From assembly GCF_007673525.1 (NCBI RefSeq), contig NZ_VDZU01000002.1, forward strand, positions 23,431 to 87,430: a stretch of DNA of 64,000 nucleotides. Direction: 5' to 3'. The stretch is from Fictibacillus phosphorivorans (lineage in GTDB: Bacteria; Bacillota; Bacilli; Bacillales; Fictibacillaceae). Of the stretch, positions 14,936-23,885 are shown in pieces (position 1 is the first letter of the stretch; every line of letters starts with the position of its first letter). The position numbers were made by a program, and so were the translations under genes. The notes under the pieces are model-generated. The model made no database searches. It was not told the origin of the DNA and saw nothing but the letters and a program-made list of their open reading frames with translations.

Positions 14936-17368
14936 GTGAAAAAAATTTATGCTTTTGCTCTCTCTGCTTTATTAATGATGCCAAGCGGTGGGACCGCCTC
15001 TGCAGATGACGATGTGGATAAAGAAGTACAAAAAAAGAAAGGCAAAGCGAAATGGTCTCTTACTTGGTCTGATGAATTTAACAAACCTCCAATTGACCCC
15101 AAAAAATGGACGTATGATATAGGTAACTGGATAAAAGATGAAGAGGGCAATCTTATTACGCCTGGTTGGGGAAACAATGAAAAACAATATTATACAAACT
15201 CAGATGAGAACTCATTTATTAAAGATGGTAAATTAATTATTCGTGCTAAAAAAGAGAACACAACGGATGATTCTGGTAACTATGATTATACATCCGCTAA
15301 GCTAAAAACAAAGGGACTATTTAGTCAAACGTATGGCCGTTATGAGGTTCGTGCAAAATCTCCTACAGGTAAAGGGTTATGGCCAGCGGTTTGGATGTTA
15401 CCCGAAAAAGATCGATATGGTGGATGGGCGGCATCAGGTGAAATAGACATCATGGAAGCTTGGGGAAGTAAACCAAATAAAGTGGCTGGCACGCTCCATT
15501 ATGGTGAGACTTGGCCAAACAATCGTTATACAGGAAAAGAATTTGAATTTCCTTTTAACGAGGGAATCAATACTTGGCACACCTATGCCATCGAATGGGA
15601 ACCTGGTGAGATCAGATGGTATGTAGATGGTAAACTGTATCAGACCCAAAATGAGTGGTATGCAAAAGGACCAAATAATCCGATCAAGTACTCGTATCCA
15701 GCGCCATTCGATCAAAACTTTTATTTAATCATGAACCTAGCTGTTGGCGGTTGGTTTGATGGAGATCCCGATGAAACGACTACGTTCCCTCAACAGATGG
15801 AGATTGATTATGTTCGTGTATATGAGTTAAAAAACCGCGATTACCGAGATCCAGTGGAACCTTCTCCAAAGCCTGTTGAACTGCCTGAAGATGCCAAACA
15901 ACCTCTTGAAGATGGAAACCTCATTTATGACGGGAACTTTGAAAGACCATTTACTCGTATCGATCAAAATGAAACACCTTTCGATACATCCTACTGGAAC
16001 CTTGTTACTCTTCCTGAATTTGGTGGTGAGGCTTCTGTAGAAAAGGAAATGATCGATAACAAGAATTTTGCGGTGATCACTCCATACGTTCCTGGATCAT
16101 TTTCACATTCTGTACAAGCCATTCAACTTCTTTCACTCGGCAAAAGCGGACGTTACAAAGTTAGCTTTGATGCAAAAGCAGCATCTGATCGACAAATGAC
16201 TGTTAAAGTAGGCGGTGGCGCAGATCGTGGTTGGGGTAAATACTCGAATGAAGAAAATATCAAATTAGGCACTGCACTTTCAAGTTATTCCTTTACCTTC
16301 GATATGCTTGTCGATACAGATCTTGCGGCTCGATTAGAATTCAATCTAGGAAACAACGGAAGCGTTCCGGTTTGGATTGGTAACGTACGTGTTGAAGAAG
16401 TTACAAATGAACCGATTGATGAATCCGCCTCTAAGCCACCACTTCGCGATGGTAACCACATTTATAATGGAACATTTGATCAAGGTGCGATGGATCGATT
16501 AACGTATTGGAAATTTGTTTCCAAACACAAAAAAGATAGAGCTGTTGTTAGTGAGAAATCTCGTGAATTTCATGCTGATTTAAAGGGACACTCTTCTAAG
16601 AAAACAGATAAATACCTTGTTCAAAAAGGAATCCAATTGATCAAAGGAAATGAATACCTTTTAACTTTTAAAGGAAAAGCCGATAGAGCTCGATCCATTG
16701 AAATTGGTGTGTTAGATGAAAGCGGCAAACAGTTCTATGTAACACCAGCTAAAGTAACTCTGAACAAAAAGAGTGATTCGCACGAGGTAAGATTTATGTA
16801 TGAAGGAGAAACGTCAGATTATAATAGCCAGTTAATCTTTTACTTAGGCGGCAATCCTGCTGATGTTTACTTAGATGACATTTTTCTAAAGAAACTAACC
16901 AATATTCCCGATTACAACGATGTAGAGATGAATCCATTGAAAAATGGAGATTTTCTTTCCGGCCTTTCATTTTGGAACCCCTATATTCATTACGATGCTA
17001 ATGCTGTAATCATGAGTGAGGAAGGTAAAGCCAAGATTAACATCGATTCTGAAGGAAATGAGCCATGGAGCATTCTTTTAGAACAAGGCAATTTAAAGCT
17101 AGTTGAGGGATTGAATTACGAACTACGTTTTTCGGTTTCCTCACAGATCACTCGCAACATAGAAGTAACGTTAGAGAACGCACAATTTGAGCGTTATTTT
17201 GCAGAGAACGTTGAAATTGCTAATGAAGAAACTACTTACACATTCCAAATCACCCCTACAAAATCAGATACGATGTCCTTGAAGTTTCTTTTTGGTAAAA
17301 GTCCTTTATCACCACTAGGCAAACATGAAATATACCTCGATGACGTACAGCTATCTGTTTTAAAATAA
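14936..17368 (+). CDS. Secreted GH16 beta-glucanase with three CBM-like domains
   Basis: An 810-aa exported enzyme. Residues 1-23 are a signal peptide, cleavage probably after ASA. A GH16 catalytic domain covers about 38-300. The active-site motif GEIDIMEAWG gives nucleophile Glu169, Asp171 and acid/base Glu174, with the laminarinase-type extra Met between. Three repeated carbohydrate-binding-like (CBM4_9/CenC) modules follow, starting near LIYDGNFERP, HIYNGTFDQG and NPLKNGDFLSG. The likely substrate is laminarin or a mixed-linked beta-glucan. GTG start with GGAGG 10 nt upstream. Paired operators upstream suggest sugar-responsive control. Confidence 0.93.
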   Translation: MKKIYAFALSALLMMPSGGTASADDDVDKEVQKKKGKAKWSLTWSDEFNKPPIDPKKWTYDIGNWIKDEEGNLITPGWGNNEKQYYTNSDENSFIKDGKLIIRAKKENTTDDSGNYDYTSAKLKTKGLFSQTYGRYEVRAKSPTGKGLWPAVWMLPEKDRYGGWAASGEIDIMEAWGSKPNKVAGTLHYGETWPNNRYTGKEFEFPFNEGINTWHTYAIEWEPGEIRWYVDGKLYQTQNEWYAKGPNNPIKYSYPAPFDQNFYLIMNLAVGGWFDGDPDETTTFPQQMEIDYVRVYELKNRDYRDPVEPSPKPVELPEDAKQPLEDGNLIYDGNFERPFTRIDQNETPFDTSYWNLVTLPEFGGEASVEKEMIDNKNFAVITPYVPGSFSHSVQAIQLLSLGKSGRYKVSFDAKAASDRQMTVKVGGGADRGWGKYSNEENIKLGTALSSYSFTFDMLVDTDLAARLEFNLGNNGSVPVWIGNVRVEEVTNEPIDESASKPPLRDGNHIYNGTFDQGAMDRLTYWKFVSKHKKDRAVVSEKSREFHADLKGHSSKKTDKYLVQKGIQLIKGNEYLLTFKGKADRARSIEIGVLDESGKQFYVTPAKVTLNKKSDSHEVRFMYEGETSDYNSQLIFYLGGNPADVYLDDIFLKKLTNIPDYNDVEMNPLKNGDFLSGLSFWNPYIHYDANAVIMSEEGKAKINIDSEGNEPWSILLEQGNLKLVEGLNYELRFSVSSQITRNIEVTLENAQFERYFAENVEIANEETTYTFQITPTKSDTMSLKFLFGKSPLSPLGKHEIYLDDVQLSVLK

Positions 17369-17374
17369 TCCTTG

Positions 17375-17421
17375 AACGCTTAAACCACTGTCTTCTCAAA
17401 CATAGGTTTAAGCGTTTTTTT
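17375..17421 (+). terminator. Terminator after GH16 gene
   Basis: AACGCTTAAACC pairs perfectly with GGTTTAAGCGTT and is followed by a T-run. Confidence 0.85.
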
Positions 17422-17437
17422 GTATGCTTTTTAATAC

Positions 17438-17476
17438 AAAAAGAAACACCTTCGCAAAGTATGCAAAAGTGTTTTT
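17438..17476 (-). terminator. Terminator of pdaA
   Basis: On the minus strand an imperfect stem AAACACTTTTGC/GCGAAGGTGTTT precedes CTTTTTG; it starts at the pdaA stop codon. Confidence 0.6.
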
Positions 17477-18290
17477 AAGATTTAAATAATAATGGAGTTG
17501 GCACAGATTTCTTAAGCTGTAAGTCGTCTAAGCTTTTGAATGTGTAGCCTCTTTCTTGAAGAGCTTCAATTGTGCGTTCGAGTGCATCTGCATTGTCTTT
17601 AGAAACTGTATGCAAAAGCATGATACTGCCTGGGTGAATCTGCTTCATGATCTGGTTGTATGAATATTGCCAACCACGCTGTTTATTGGTTTCCCAATCT
17701 AAAAAGGCAAGAGACCAAAACACATGTGTATAACCTTCTTGTTTAGCGAGCATGATCGTTCTTTCGCTAAACACTCCTCTTGGAGGCCGAATATAATTCA
17801 TATCGGTTTTTCCCGTTATTTCCGTATATCTGATCTTTACTTTTTCAAGCTCGTTTTTTAATCGTGCATCAGACACTTGGGTAAGGTCTGGATGGTAATA
17901 AGAATGATTCCCTACAATATGCCCTTCTTCAGCCATTCGTTTTATTAGGTGAGGGTGAGTCTTCATAAATTGTCCGGTTACAAAAAAGGCTGCAGGTACT
18001 TTCTTCCTTTTCAACACATCCAAAACATTGTCGGTATAACCGTTTTCGTATCCATTATCAAAGGTTAAATAGATATCTTTTTTGGCAGGATCTCCAATAA
18101 AAAGGCTATCGTATTTGTGGACGAGCTCCATATATCTTGCATCTGTAACAGGAGGCTTTTCTTCCCCTTTTTTCTCAAAGTACCATTCTAGTCTTTGATT
18201 GGATACGCCTCTTTGAGCATAAATAACATGTGTTTGTGTGAAAAATATGATTGAAACCAATATTAGGCACAGGAGCCGATTGATTCTCAT
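17475..18290 (-). CDS. pdaA: Peptidoglycan N-acetylmuramic acid deacetylase PdaA
   Basis: PdaA makes the muramic-delta-lactam of spore cortex. The 271-aa protein has an N-terminal signal or anchor segment (residues 1-25) and a NodB deacetylase domain. Metal and catalytic motifs are visible: LTFDNGYENGYT (Asp pair), GHIVGNHSYYHPDL (His-x3-His ligands), RPPRGVFSE and a C-terminal LLHTV. The sequence around DNGYENGYTDNVLDVLK matches PdaA rather than general chitooligosaccharide deacetylases. ATG at 18290 has GGAGGAAG 7 nt upstream; an in-frame extension to 18314 crosses this site. The neighbours yfjT and yfkAB fit B. subtilis. Confidence 0.93.
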   Translation of the reverse strand: MRINRLLCLILVSIIFFTQTHVIYAQRGVSNQRLEWYFEKKGEEKPPVTDARYMELVHKYDSLFIGDPAKKDIYLTFDNGYENGYTDNVLDVLKRKKVPAAFFVTGQFMKTHPHLIKRMAEEGHIVGNHSYYHPDLTQVSDARLKNELEKVKIRYTEITGKTDMNYIRPPRGVFSERTIMLAKQEGYTHVFWSLAFLDWETNKQRGWQYSYNQIMKQIHPGSIMLLHTVSKDNADALERTIEALQERGYTFKSLDDLQLKKSVPTPLLFKS

Positions 18291-18417
18291 TAAACTTCCT
18301 CCTTCAAGCGACAACCTATACCTTTATTTTGTTGTAATTGTAGAAAACCATGCTAGGGATATAAAGGAAACGAGTGTAGTTGGTGATATCAAATGTCCCG
18401 GTGTGTGCGGAAATCCT

Positions 18418-18606
18418 AAGTTTTTATGATGAATCCAGAAGTTTTCTGCTTCAATCCACAAGTTTTGATGCCCAATCCTAAAGTTTTCTGCTTCAATCCA
18501 CAAGTTTTGATGCCCAATCCTAAAGTTTTGTGCTTCAATCCACAAGTTTTGATGCCCAATCCTAAAGTTTTTGCGATTTATCCACGAGTCTACAGATATA
18601 GATAAA
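18418..18606. repeat. Alternating 21-bp tandem array A2
   Basis: Nine units of exactly 21 bp begin at 18418, 18439, 18460, 18481, 18502, 18523, 18544, 18565 and 18586. Each opens with AAGTTTT or a close variant. Two unit types alternate, one with GCTTCAATCCAC and one with GATGCCCAATCCT, giving a 42-bp super-repeat. It lies between the fumarase terminator and pdaA. Since 21 is a multiple of 3, a spurious reading frame stays open through it. Confidence 0.95.
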
Positions 18607-18624
18607 TTTCGACATCCGAAACGC

Positions 18625-18661
18625 AAAAAAAAAAACCACAGTTCCCTATCAGAACTGTGGC
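18625..18661 (-). terminator. Terminator of fumarase gene
   Basis: CCACAGTTC/GAACTGTGG perfect 9-bp stem, 7-nt loop, followed on the minus strand by a run of ten or more T. Confidence 0.9.
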
Positions 18662-18674
18662 TTACACATTCATT

Positions 18675-20222
18675 TTATTTAAATACAGGATCTTTAAACT
18701 GCTCCAACTTCTGTAAGGAAGACTTCTCCACATGCTCATGAAGACTGTTTCCGTGTGAGTCCATCGTTACAACTGCTGTAAAGCCATTAACGCGGATGTG
18801 CCACATTGCTTCTGGAACTCCGAATTCCATCAGGTCGACACCTTCTACTTTCTCCATACACTCTGCGTAATATTGTGCAGCACCGCCGATAGCGTTCAGA
18901 TAAACACCGCCGTGTTCTTTTAGAGCGGCTAATGTTTTTGGACCCATTCCACCTTTACCAATAACCGCCCGGATTCCAAACTTCTTCATGATGTCGCCTT
19001 GGTAAGGTTCTTCACGAATACTTGTCGTTGGTCCTGCCGCTTTTACGACCCAATTTCCTTCAGCGTCTTTTGCCATTACTGGTCCGCAGTGATAGATGAT
19101 CTGACCGTTCAGATCGATTGGAGCCGGATTATCCATTAAATGTTTATGAATAGCATCTCGACCTGTATGCATCATGCCGTTGATCGTCACAACATCTCCG
19201 ACTTTTAGCTCCCGGATCTGCTCTTCGGTAATAGGAGCTTCAAGTGTGACGCTTCTCGTTTTTTCTTCCTGCTGTTCAACAGCTGCTGCTGCTTCCTCTT
19301 CAGCTTTAGTGAAGTCCACTTCTTCACCTTCTGTATACAACCAATCTTGAATTTCTCCCGTTTCAGCGTTCAGTTTTACACCTAAACGACGGTATGCCCA
19401 GCAGTTATAAGCTACTGATACAAAGAAACTCGCAGGAATACGGTTGATCACACCAACTTTACAGCCAAGCAATGTCGTTTCACCGCCAAAGCCCATCGTA
19501 CCGATTCCAAGCTTATTCGCGTTCTCCATCACATACTCTTCAAGTTTACGAAGATTTTCGTTCGGATTAACGTCATCTACAGAACGGAATAGCATCTCTT
19601 TCGCTAATTCATAACCTGATGTACGGTCTCCCCCGATTCCAACACCGATAAAACCGGCACTGCAGCCTTGACCTTGAGCTTGATAGACAGAATGCATGAT
19701 ACATTTACGGATACCGTCTAAATCACGTCCCGCACGTCCTAAGCCTTCTAATTCAGCTGGCAGGCTATATTGAATGTTTTTATTCTCACACCCGCCGCCT
19801 TTTAAGATCAGACGAGCATCGATGTAATCTTCTTCCCATTGCTCGAACTTAATAACAGGCGTTCCGTCCCCTAGGTTGTCCCCACTGTTGTCTCCAGTGA
19901 TCGAATCAACTGAGTTCGGACGAAGCTTCGTATCTTTTGTTGCATCCGCAATCGCTTGACGAATCGCTTTTTTCATCTTAATCTGGTTCGCTCCTACAGG
20001 AACTTTGATCTTAAAAGTAGGAAGTCCCGTATCCTGACAGATTGGTGAAACATTTTCATCAGCTTTTAAAATATTATCCGTAATCGTATCTAAAGACATC
20101 GCAGCACGTGTTCCGGCGTTTTCCTTTAGCTTAGCTGCAAGAATGGCACGGCGAACGTCTTTTGGCAATTTCGTTGATGTTTCTACAATCAGCTTGTACA
20201 TGCTTTCTTGAAATTTCTCCAT
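18675..20222 (-). CDS. fumA: Class I (Fe-S) fumarate hydratase
   Basis: A 515-aa fused alpha/beta class I hydratase that interconverts fumarate and malate in the TCA cycle using an oxygen-sensitive [4Fe-4S] cluster. Cysteines suited to the cluster occur in VSPICQDTGLP, GCSAGFIG and TLLGCKVG. The C-terminal swivelling beta domain begins near LEAPITEEQIRELKVGDVV. L(+)-tartrate dehydratase is a related alternative. Most Bacillus rely on the class II enzyme FumC/CitG, so this would be an additional or replacement fumarase. Monocistronic, with its own terminator. Confidence 0.9.
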   Translation of the reverse strand: MEKFQESMYKLIVETSTKLPKDVRRAILAAKLKENAGTRAAMSLDTITDNILKADENVSPICQDTGLPTFKIKVPVGANQIKMKKAIRQAIADATKDTKLRPNSVDSITGDNSGDNLGDGTPVIKFEQWEEDYIDARLILKGGGCENKNIQYSLPAELEGLGRAGRDLDGIRKCIMHSVYQAQGQGCSAGFIGVGIGGDRTSGYELAKEMLFRSVDDVNPNENLRKLEEYVMENANKLGIGTMGFGGETTLLGCKVGVINRIPASFFVSVAYNCWAYRRLGVKLNAETGEIQDWLYTEGEEVDFTKAEEEAAAAVEQQEEKTRSVTLEAPITEEQIRELKVGDVVTINGMMHTGRDAIHKHLMDNPAPIDLNGQIIYHCGPVMAKDAEGNWVVKAAGPTTSIREEPYQGDIMKKFGIRAVIGKGGMGPKTLAALKEHGGVYLNAIGGAAQYYAECMEKVEGVDLMEFGVPEAMWHIRVNGFTAVVTMDSHGNSLHEHVEKSSLQKLEQFKDPVFK

Positions 20223-20289
20223 CTCTTCACTACCCCTTTATGACTTGCTATTGTAAGCGTAATCAAAATTATTAATGAGTTCATTATAA

Positions 20290-20325
20290 CAAAAAAAACC
20301 GCTTCTTTAATAAAGAAACGGTTTT
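20290..20325 (-). terminator. Terminator of yfjT
   Basis: AAAACCG.TTCTTT/AAAGAA.CGGTTTT stem with a T-run on the minus strand. Confidence 0.8.
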
Positions 20326-20330
20326 CGAGC

Positions 20331-20522
20331 TTATTTTTCTTCCCAATCGTGACGGAACTGTTTGCACTTTTCTTCTAAGTCATCCAGCATTCCGATGATT
20401 CGGTCGATCTCTTCAATTCCTGCTGTTTCAGCATCTATAGAATCTAAAACATCAACTAATAAGTCAATACGATTTTTAATATATTCTTTTTGAGAGGATT
20501 TATCCTGAATAGAGTTACCCAT
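20331..20522 (-). CDS. yfjT: SE1561/YfjT family protein
   Basis: A 63-aa acidic, fully helical protein: MGNSIQDKSSQKEYIKNRIDLLVDVLDSID and a second helix IDRIIGMLDDLEEKCKQF. It resembles the SE1561 family and B. subtilis YfjT in length, in the DSIDxETAG turn and in position beside pdaA and yfkA. GGAGAG precedes the ATG. No function is known. Confidence 0.8.
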   Translation of the reverse strand: MGNSIQDKSSQKEYIKNRIDLLVDVLDSIDAETAGIEEIDRIIGMLDDLEEKCKQFRHDWEEK

Positions 20523-20656
20523 GTTGATCTCTCCTTTCCATCCCTTCTACTTTAACAAGGTCAACCGATTTTGCCAACAGAATATTATCCTTTTTCTTTA
20601 ATGTGGGTTCGGTTAAGATAGATACTGTCCATTTATGGTCGCAAAGGAGATGTATG

Positions 20657-21775
20657 ATGGTGTTAAAAACCGAATTAAAAGCGATAACCCCAAAGAATGA
20701 TCCGTGGGAAGCTTATTTAGATATGAGTGAACATAAAAAACTTCAGCTATCCAATATAGAGATAACGACAACCACATTGTGTAACATGCGTTGTGCCCAC
20801 TGTGCTGTCGGATACACGCTTCAAACAAAAGATCCTGAACCTCTTCCGCTCGACCTTGTCATCAAACGTCTTGATGAGATTCCTCAATTAAGAGCTTTCA
20901 GTATTACTGGCGGTGAGCCGATGCTTTCCTTAAAATCAGTAAATAATTACGTTGTGCCACTATTAAAATACGCAAGAGAACGTGGTGCACGTACTCAGAT
21001 CAACTCAAATTTAACTTTAGATTTAGCACGCTACGAAAAAATTATTCCGTATTTGGATGTGCTTCACATTTCCCATAACTGGGGAACGGTGGAGGAATTT
21101 TCTGATACAGGTTTTGCCATGATGGAAAAGAAGCCTTCTGTTGAACAACGTGAAGCTTACTTTACCCGCTTAGTTGAAAACGCACAAGCTTTAACAAAAG
21201 CTGGTGTGATGGTATCTGCTGAAACGATGTTAAATAAGAAGACGTTGCCCTACTTGGAAGAGATACATAAACATGTTCTTGAGATGGGCTGCCAGCGTCA
21301 TGAGATTCACCCTATGTACCCGAGCGATTTCGCGAGTACTTTGGAAACAATCTCTCTACAGGAAATGCGTGAAAGTATTCATCATCTACTCGATATTCGT
21401 GATAAGAACACATGGATGCTATTTGGAACTCTTCCCTTCTATGCTTGCTCCGAAGACGAAGAGGACTTAAGGTTGATCAGAAGACTTCAAAGAGAAGAAA
21501 ATGTTACAGTGCGTAATGACCCTGATGGAAGATCACGATTAAATATCAACTTATTTGATGGCAATATTATCGTGACAGACTTTGGAGATGCTCCTGCACT
21601 TGGAAATATAAAAGATACGAGCTTACCCGATGCTTATGAAGCATGGAATCAATCAGCGCTTGCTAAAGAACTAAGCTGCCATTGCCCTGCTGTTCAATGT
21701 TTAGGACCGAACGTACTTGTAAAACATTCTTATTATAAAGAAGTAGATTTTAAAAATAACACCTCGAAGCTTTAA
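20657..21775 (+). CDS. yfkAB: Radical SAM/CxCxxxxC protein YfkAB
   Basis: A 372-aa radical SAM enzyme. The cluster motif CNMRCAHC (CxxxCxxC) is near residue 37, followed by the SAM-binding GGEP in ITGGEPM. The C-terminal CHCPAVQC is the CxCxxxxC motif that names the YfkAB family. The start is ATG at 20657, with AAGGAG 7 nt upstream; the adjacent ATG at 20654 is equally in frame. The B. subtilis neighbours are conserved. The modified substrate is not known. Confidence 0.92.
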   Translation: MVLKTELKAITPKNDPWEAYLDMSEHKKLQLSNIEITTTTLCNMRCAHCAVGYTLQTKDPEPLPLDLVIKRLDEIPQLRAFSITGGEPMLSLKSVNNYVVPLLKYARERGARTQINSNLTLDLARYEKIIPYLDVLHISHNWGTVEEFSDTGFAMMEKKPSVEQREAYFTRLVENAQALTKAGVMVSAETMLNKKTLPYLEEIHKHVLEMGCQRHEIHPMYPSDFASTLETISLQEMRESIHHLLDIRDKNTWMLFGTLPFYACSEDEEDLRLIRRLQREENVTVRNDPDGRSRLNINLFDGNIIVTDFGDAPALGNIKDTSLPDAYEAWNQSALAKELSCHCPAVQCLGPNVLVKHSYYKEVDFKNNTSKL

Positions 21776-21886
21776 AGCGTTAAAAAGTTATAAACTTTAC
21801 AAAAGTAAGTTTAAACCGTATAATAGAAGGCAAATATAGACTGTAGAAAAAGCATCGTTTTTTCATATAGATTGAGGTGAATGATA

Positions 21887-22204
21887 ATGGATTATAGCAC
21901 GATGTGTCCGAAGTACGAAGTAGCCATGGATATTATCGGAAAAAAATGGACAGGACTCATCATTCGCGTTTTGATGGATGGCCCTAAGCGGTTCAAAGAC
22001 ATCAAATCCCAGATTCCCGAAATGAGTGATCGCATGCTTACGGAACGGATGAAGGAATTGGAGTCTGTGGGAATTGTGAAGCGTAACGTTTACCCAGAGA
22101 CACCTGTGCGAATTGAGTATTCACTGACGGATAAAGGTAATTCTTTAAAAACAATTATCAATGCCATTCAAGACTGGAGCGAACAATGGGTGGATCATTG
22201 TTAA
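21887..22204 (+). CDS. HxlR-family redox-type repressor (YodB/CatR-like)
   Basis: A 105-aa winged-helix regulator. The N-terminal MCPKYEVAMDIIGKKWTGLII segment holds the single conserved Cys (residue 6) that senses thiol-reactive quinones and diamide in YodB and CatR. LMDGPKRFKDI and the recognition helix DRMLTERMKELE follow, then the wing PETPVRIEYSLTDKG. The resemblance is to YodB/CatR more than to HypR. ATG at 21887 is 7 nt after GAGGTG; ATG at 21881 is too close. A Cys also ends the protein (WVDHC). Which gene it controls is not evident; no oxidoreductase is adjacent. Confidence 0.87.
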   Translation: MDYSTMCPKYEVAMDIIGKKWTGLIIRVLMDGPKRFKDIKSQIPEMSDRMLTERMKELESVGIVKRNVYPETPVRIEYSLTDKGNSLKTIINAIQDWSEQWVDHC

Positions 22205-22219
22205 GTATAGCCTGATAGT

Positions 22220-22347
22220 GTTAATTTCCGTTTCAGGTGCTCGCTTTCCAGGGGGCGTGCGGTGAGCCTCTTAGCGCTTTGCGCTGTTAAGAGTCTCACC
22301 TGTCCCGCTGATCCCCCAGGAGTCTTGCACCTTACACTCCAATTAAC
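22220..22347 (-). repeat. Intergenic repeat R2 (basic form)
   Basis: Same family as R1 in reverse orientation: TTAATT...AATTAAC ends, GGTGCTCGCTTTCC, GCGGTGAGCCTC, an AGCGCTTTGCGCT palindrome, GAGTCTCACCTGTCCCGC and the cap AGGAGTCTTGCACC. Confidence 0.9.
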
Positions 22348-22404
22348 TTTTCAATGAAGCTTTCTTGGAACTCAGCACCATCTTGGATATGACTTTAATA
22401 CGCA

Positions 22405-22443
22405 AAAAAGAAAGGACAGCTGATTAAGGAGCTGTCCTTTTTT
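22405..22443 (-). terminator. Terminator of yfkD
   Basis: AAAGGACAGCT/AGCTGTCCTTT perfect 11-bp stem, 8-nt loop, T-rich on the minus side. Confidence 0.8.
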
Positions 22444-23287
22444 ACATATTGCTTGTATGAAAACTAAAAGATACATGGTCTTGAACGGGAATCCAAGCAC
22501 CAATGCCTTGTTGTGTAACGTTTTGAATAACGATCTCTCTTTTACCGCCTTTTAAAACGATATAAACTTCTCCGTAAGTAACTCGTCCTCTTTCATTAAC
22601 CGCTGGGACATAACTATCTAAATATCCTACCTGTTTTGGTGACACATGGTATACGTTTGATTTCTTTGTACCTGCGCCAACAGCTGTCTGAAACGATAAA
22701 GGCAGCTTTGACTTTTCTGCTGCTGTGATGAGCATCATCTTTTGAACCGCTTCACTATTTGGAATTGATGCTGTAAGACCACCACTTACTTTTTTATGAG
22801 CCGTTTGGTTATAAGACAGTTTTGCAACTGCTTTTGCACCTCTGTTGTCTAAACGGTTCGTATTGATTTGTTGGTGTTCCCAGTTCACAGTCGTCTCTGT
22901 TGATTGATAAGACAATGGCCATTGACCTAAGTAGATTTTTGCACGGTACCAAAAAGCTACTTTCGATCCATTTATCGTTGACTCATTCAATAAACGAATT
23001 AAATCTGGATTTGTGATTGGAACGTCCGATGTTTTAAGCATAGCTTTCGCAAGCTTACTCGGTTCTAAGTAAGGAAGATCTTGAGCTGAGTTAGGATATG
23101 TGTTCTCTTTGGATATGCTAAGAACCGAACTCGGTATTTTCACATCTGCTTTTGGAGCAGTTTTTTCTATCTTTTCTGTTTGTTTTTGTTTTTGTTCTGG
23201 TTGTTGCTTTGTTTTTTCAGCTGCTAGTGCTGTATTGGATAACACAAAAAGCATGACAAATAACATAATAAAAATTCTCTTTTTCAT
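22442..23287 (-). CDS. yfkD: YfkD family exported protein
   Basis: A 281-aa protein with a clear Sec signal (MKKRIFIMLFVMLFVLSNTALA), a Q/K-rich linker (residues 23-55) and a conserved domain beginning VLSISKENTYPN. Segments STINGSKVAFWYRAKIYLGQWPL and VTYGEVYIVLKGGKREIVIQNVTQQGIGAWIPVQDH match YfkD closely. ATG at 23287 has AGGAGG about 5 nt upstream; an in-frame extension to 23335 crosses it. Likely envelope-located; a spore or envelope role is speculation. Position beside yfkAB agrees with B. subtilis. Confidence 0.92.
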   Translation of the reverse strand: MKKRIFIMLFVMLFVLSNTALAAEKTKQQPEQKQKQTEKIEKTAPKADVKIPSSVLSISKENTYPNSAQDLPYLEPSKLAKAMLKTSDVPITNPDLIRLLNESTINGSKVAFWYRAKIYLGQWPLSYQSTETTVNWEHQQINTNRLDNRGAKAVAKLSYNQTAHKKVSGGLTASIPNSEAVQKMMLITAAEKSKLPLSFQTAVGAGTKKSNVYHVSPKQVGYLDSYVPAVNERGRVTYGEVYIVLKGGKREIVIQNVTQQGIGAWIPVQDHVSFSFHTSNM

Positions 23288-23373
23288 AACATCCTCCTTT
23301 CCCCTATTTTTTTCTAACCGATAAAATTTATCCATGTTCCCTGCTTAGATCTCTCCGGATTTTGTTGGAAAAT

Positions 23374-23404
23374 AAAAAACCCTAATTCTATAGTGAATCA
23401 GGGC
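23374..23404 (-). terminator. Terminator of osmC-like gene
   Basis: ACCCT-ATTC/GAAT-AGGG stem with A-run to the left (T-run on minus), overlapping the end of the gene. Confidence 0.6.
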
Positions 23405-23795
23405 ACTCATTTGACAATTGAATTTCAAAACTTTCCGTGATGTTTATACTGTCTTTTACAGATTGCACCATGGAACAGTTTTTTCTAGTTACGTTTAATG
23501 CTTTCTCGACCTTCTCTTCTGATAATTCTTTCCCTTTGATCAAAAAGTGAAGGTGAATGTCCGATACTCGGTTTGCCTCTTTTTCCACTCTGTTGATCTT
23601 TGCTTGAACAGTGATGTCATCATACTGCATTCTCATACGCTCTAATACTTTCCGAAGAACTCCACCACTGCATACAGCTATAGAAGAAACGAGAAGTTGA
23701 AATGGCCGATAACCATATTCAGCATTTCCACTTATCTCAAGTGTTCCATACTCTACATCCGCTTCAAATCCATTTTCAGTCATTTTAAATTCCAA
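23388..23795 (-). CDS. OsmC family protein
   Basis: A 135-aa OsmC/Ohr-fold protein. The two redox cysteines of the family are visible in SIAVCSGGVLRKVLERM (the usual helix-start Cys) and VTRKNCSMVQSVKD. Such proteins reduce organic or other hydroperoxides with thiol partners. The TTG start has GAGGAA 8 nt upstream; ATG four codons later is in frame but less well placed. Divergent from yfkF. No terminal TGA anomaly; both cysteines are ordinary codons. Confidence 0.85.
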   Translation of the reverse strand: MEFKMTENGFEADVEYGTLEISGNAEYGYRPFQLLVSSIAVCSGGVLRKVLERMRMQYDDITVQAKINRVEKEANRVSDIHLHFLIKGKELSEEKVEKALNVTRKNCSMVQSVKDSINITESFEIQLSNECPDSL

Positions 23796-23885
23796 GATTA
23801 ATCATTCCTCTTCATAAAATTCCACTCAACTTTTTATGTTTTCCATTGTACAATGGTTTTAGTTTGTTTTGAAAAGGAGACGCTC

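Noticed and set aside
18324..18626. Open frame with a 14-residue repeat across array A2 (minus strand)
   Set aside because: The frame is open only because the 21-bp unit is a multiple of 3. It has no ribosome site and lies between a terminator and a gene; the DNA repeat explains the peptide repeat.
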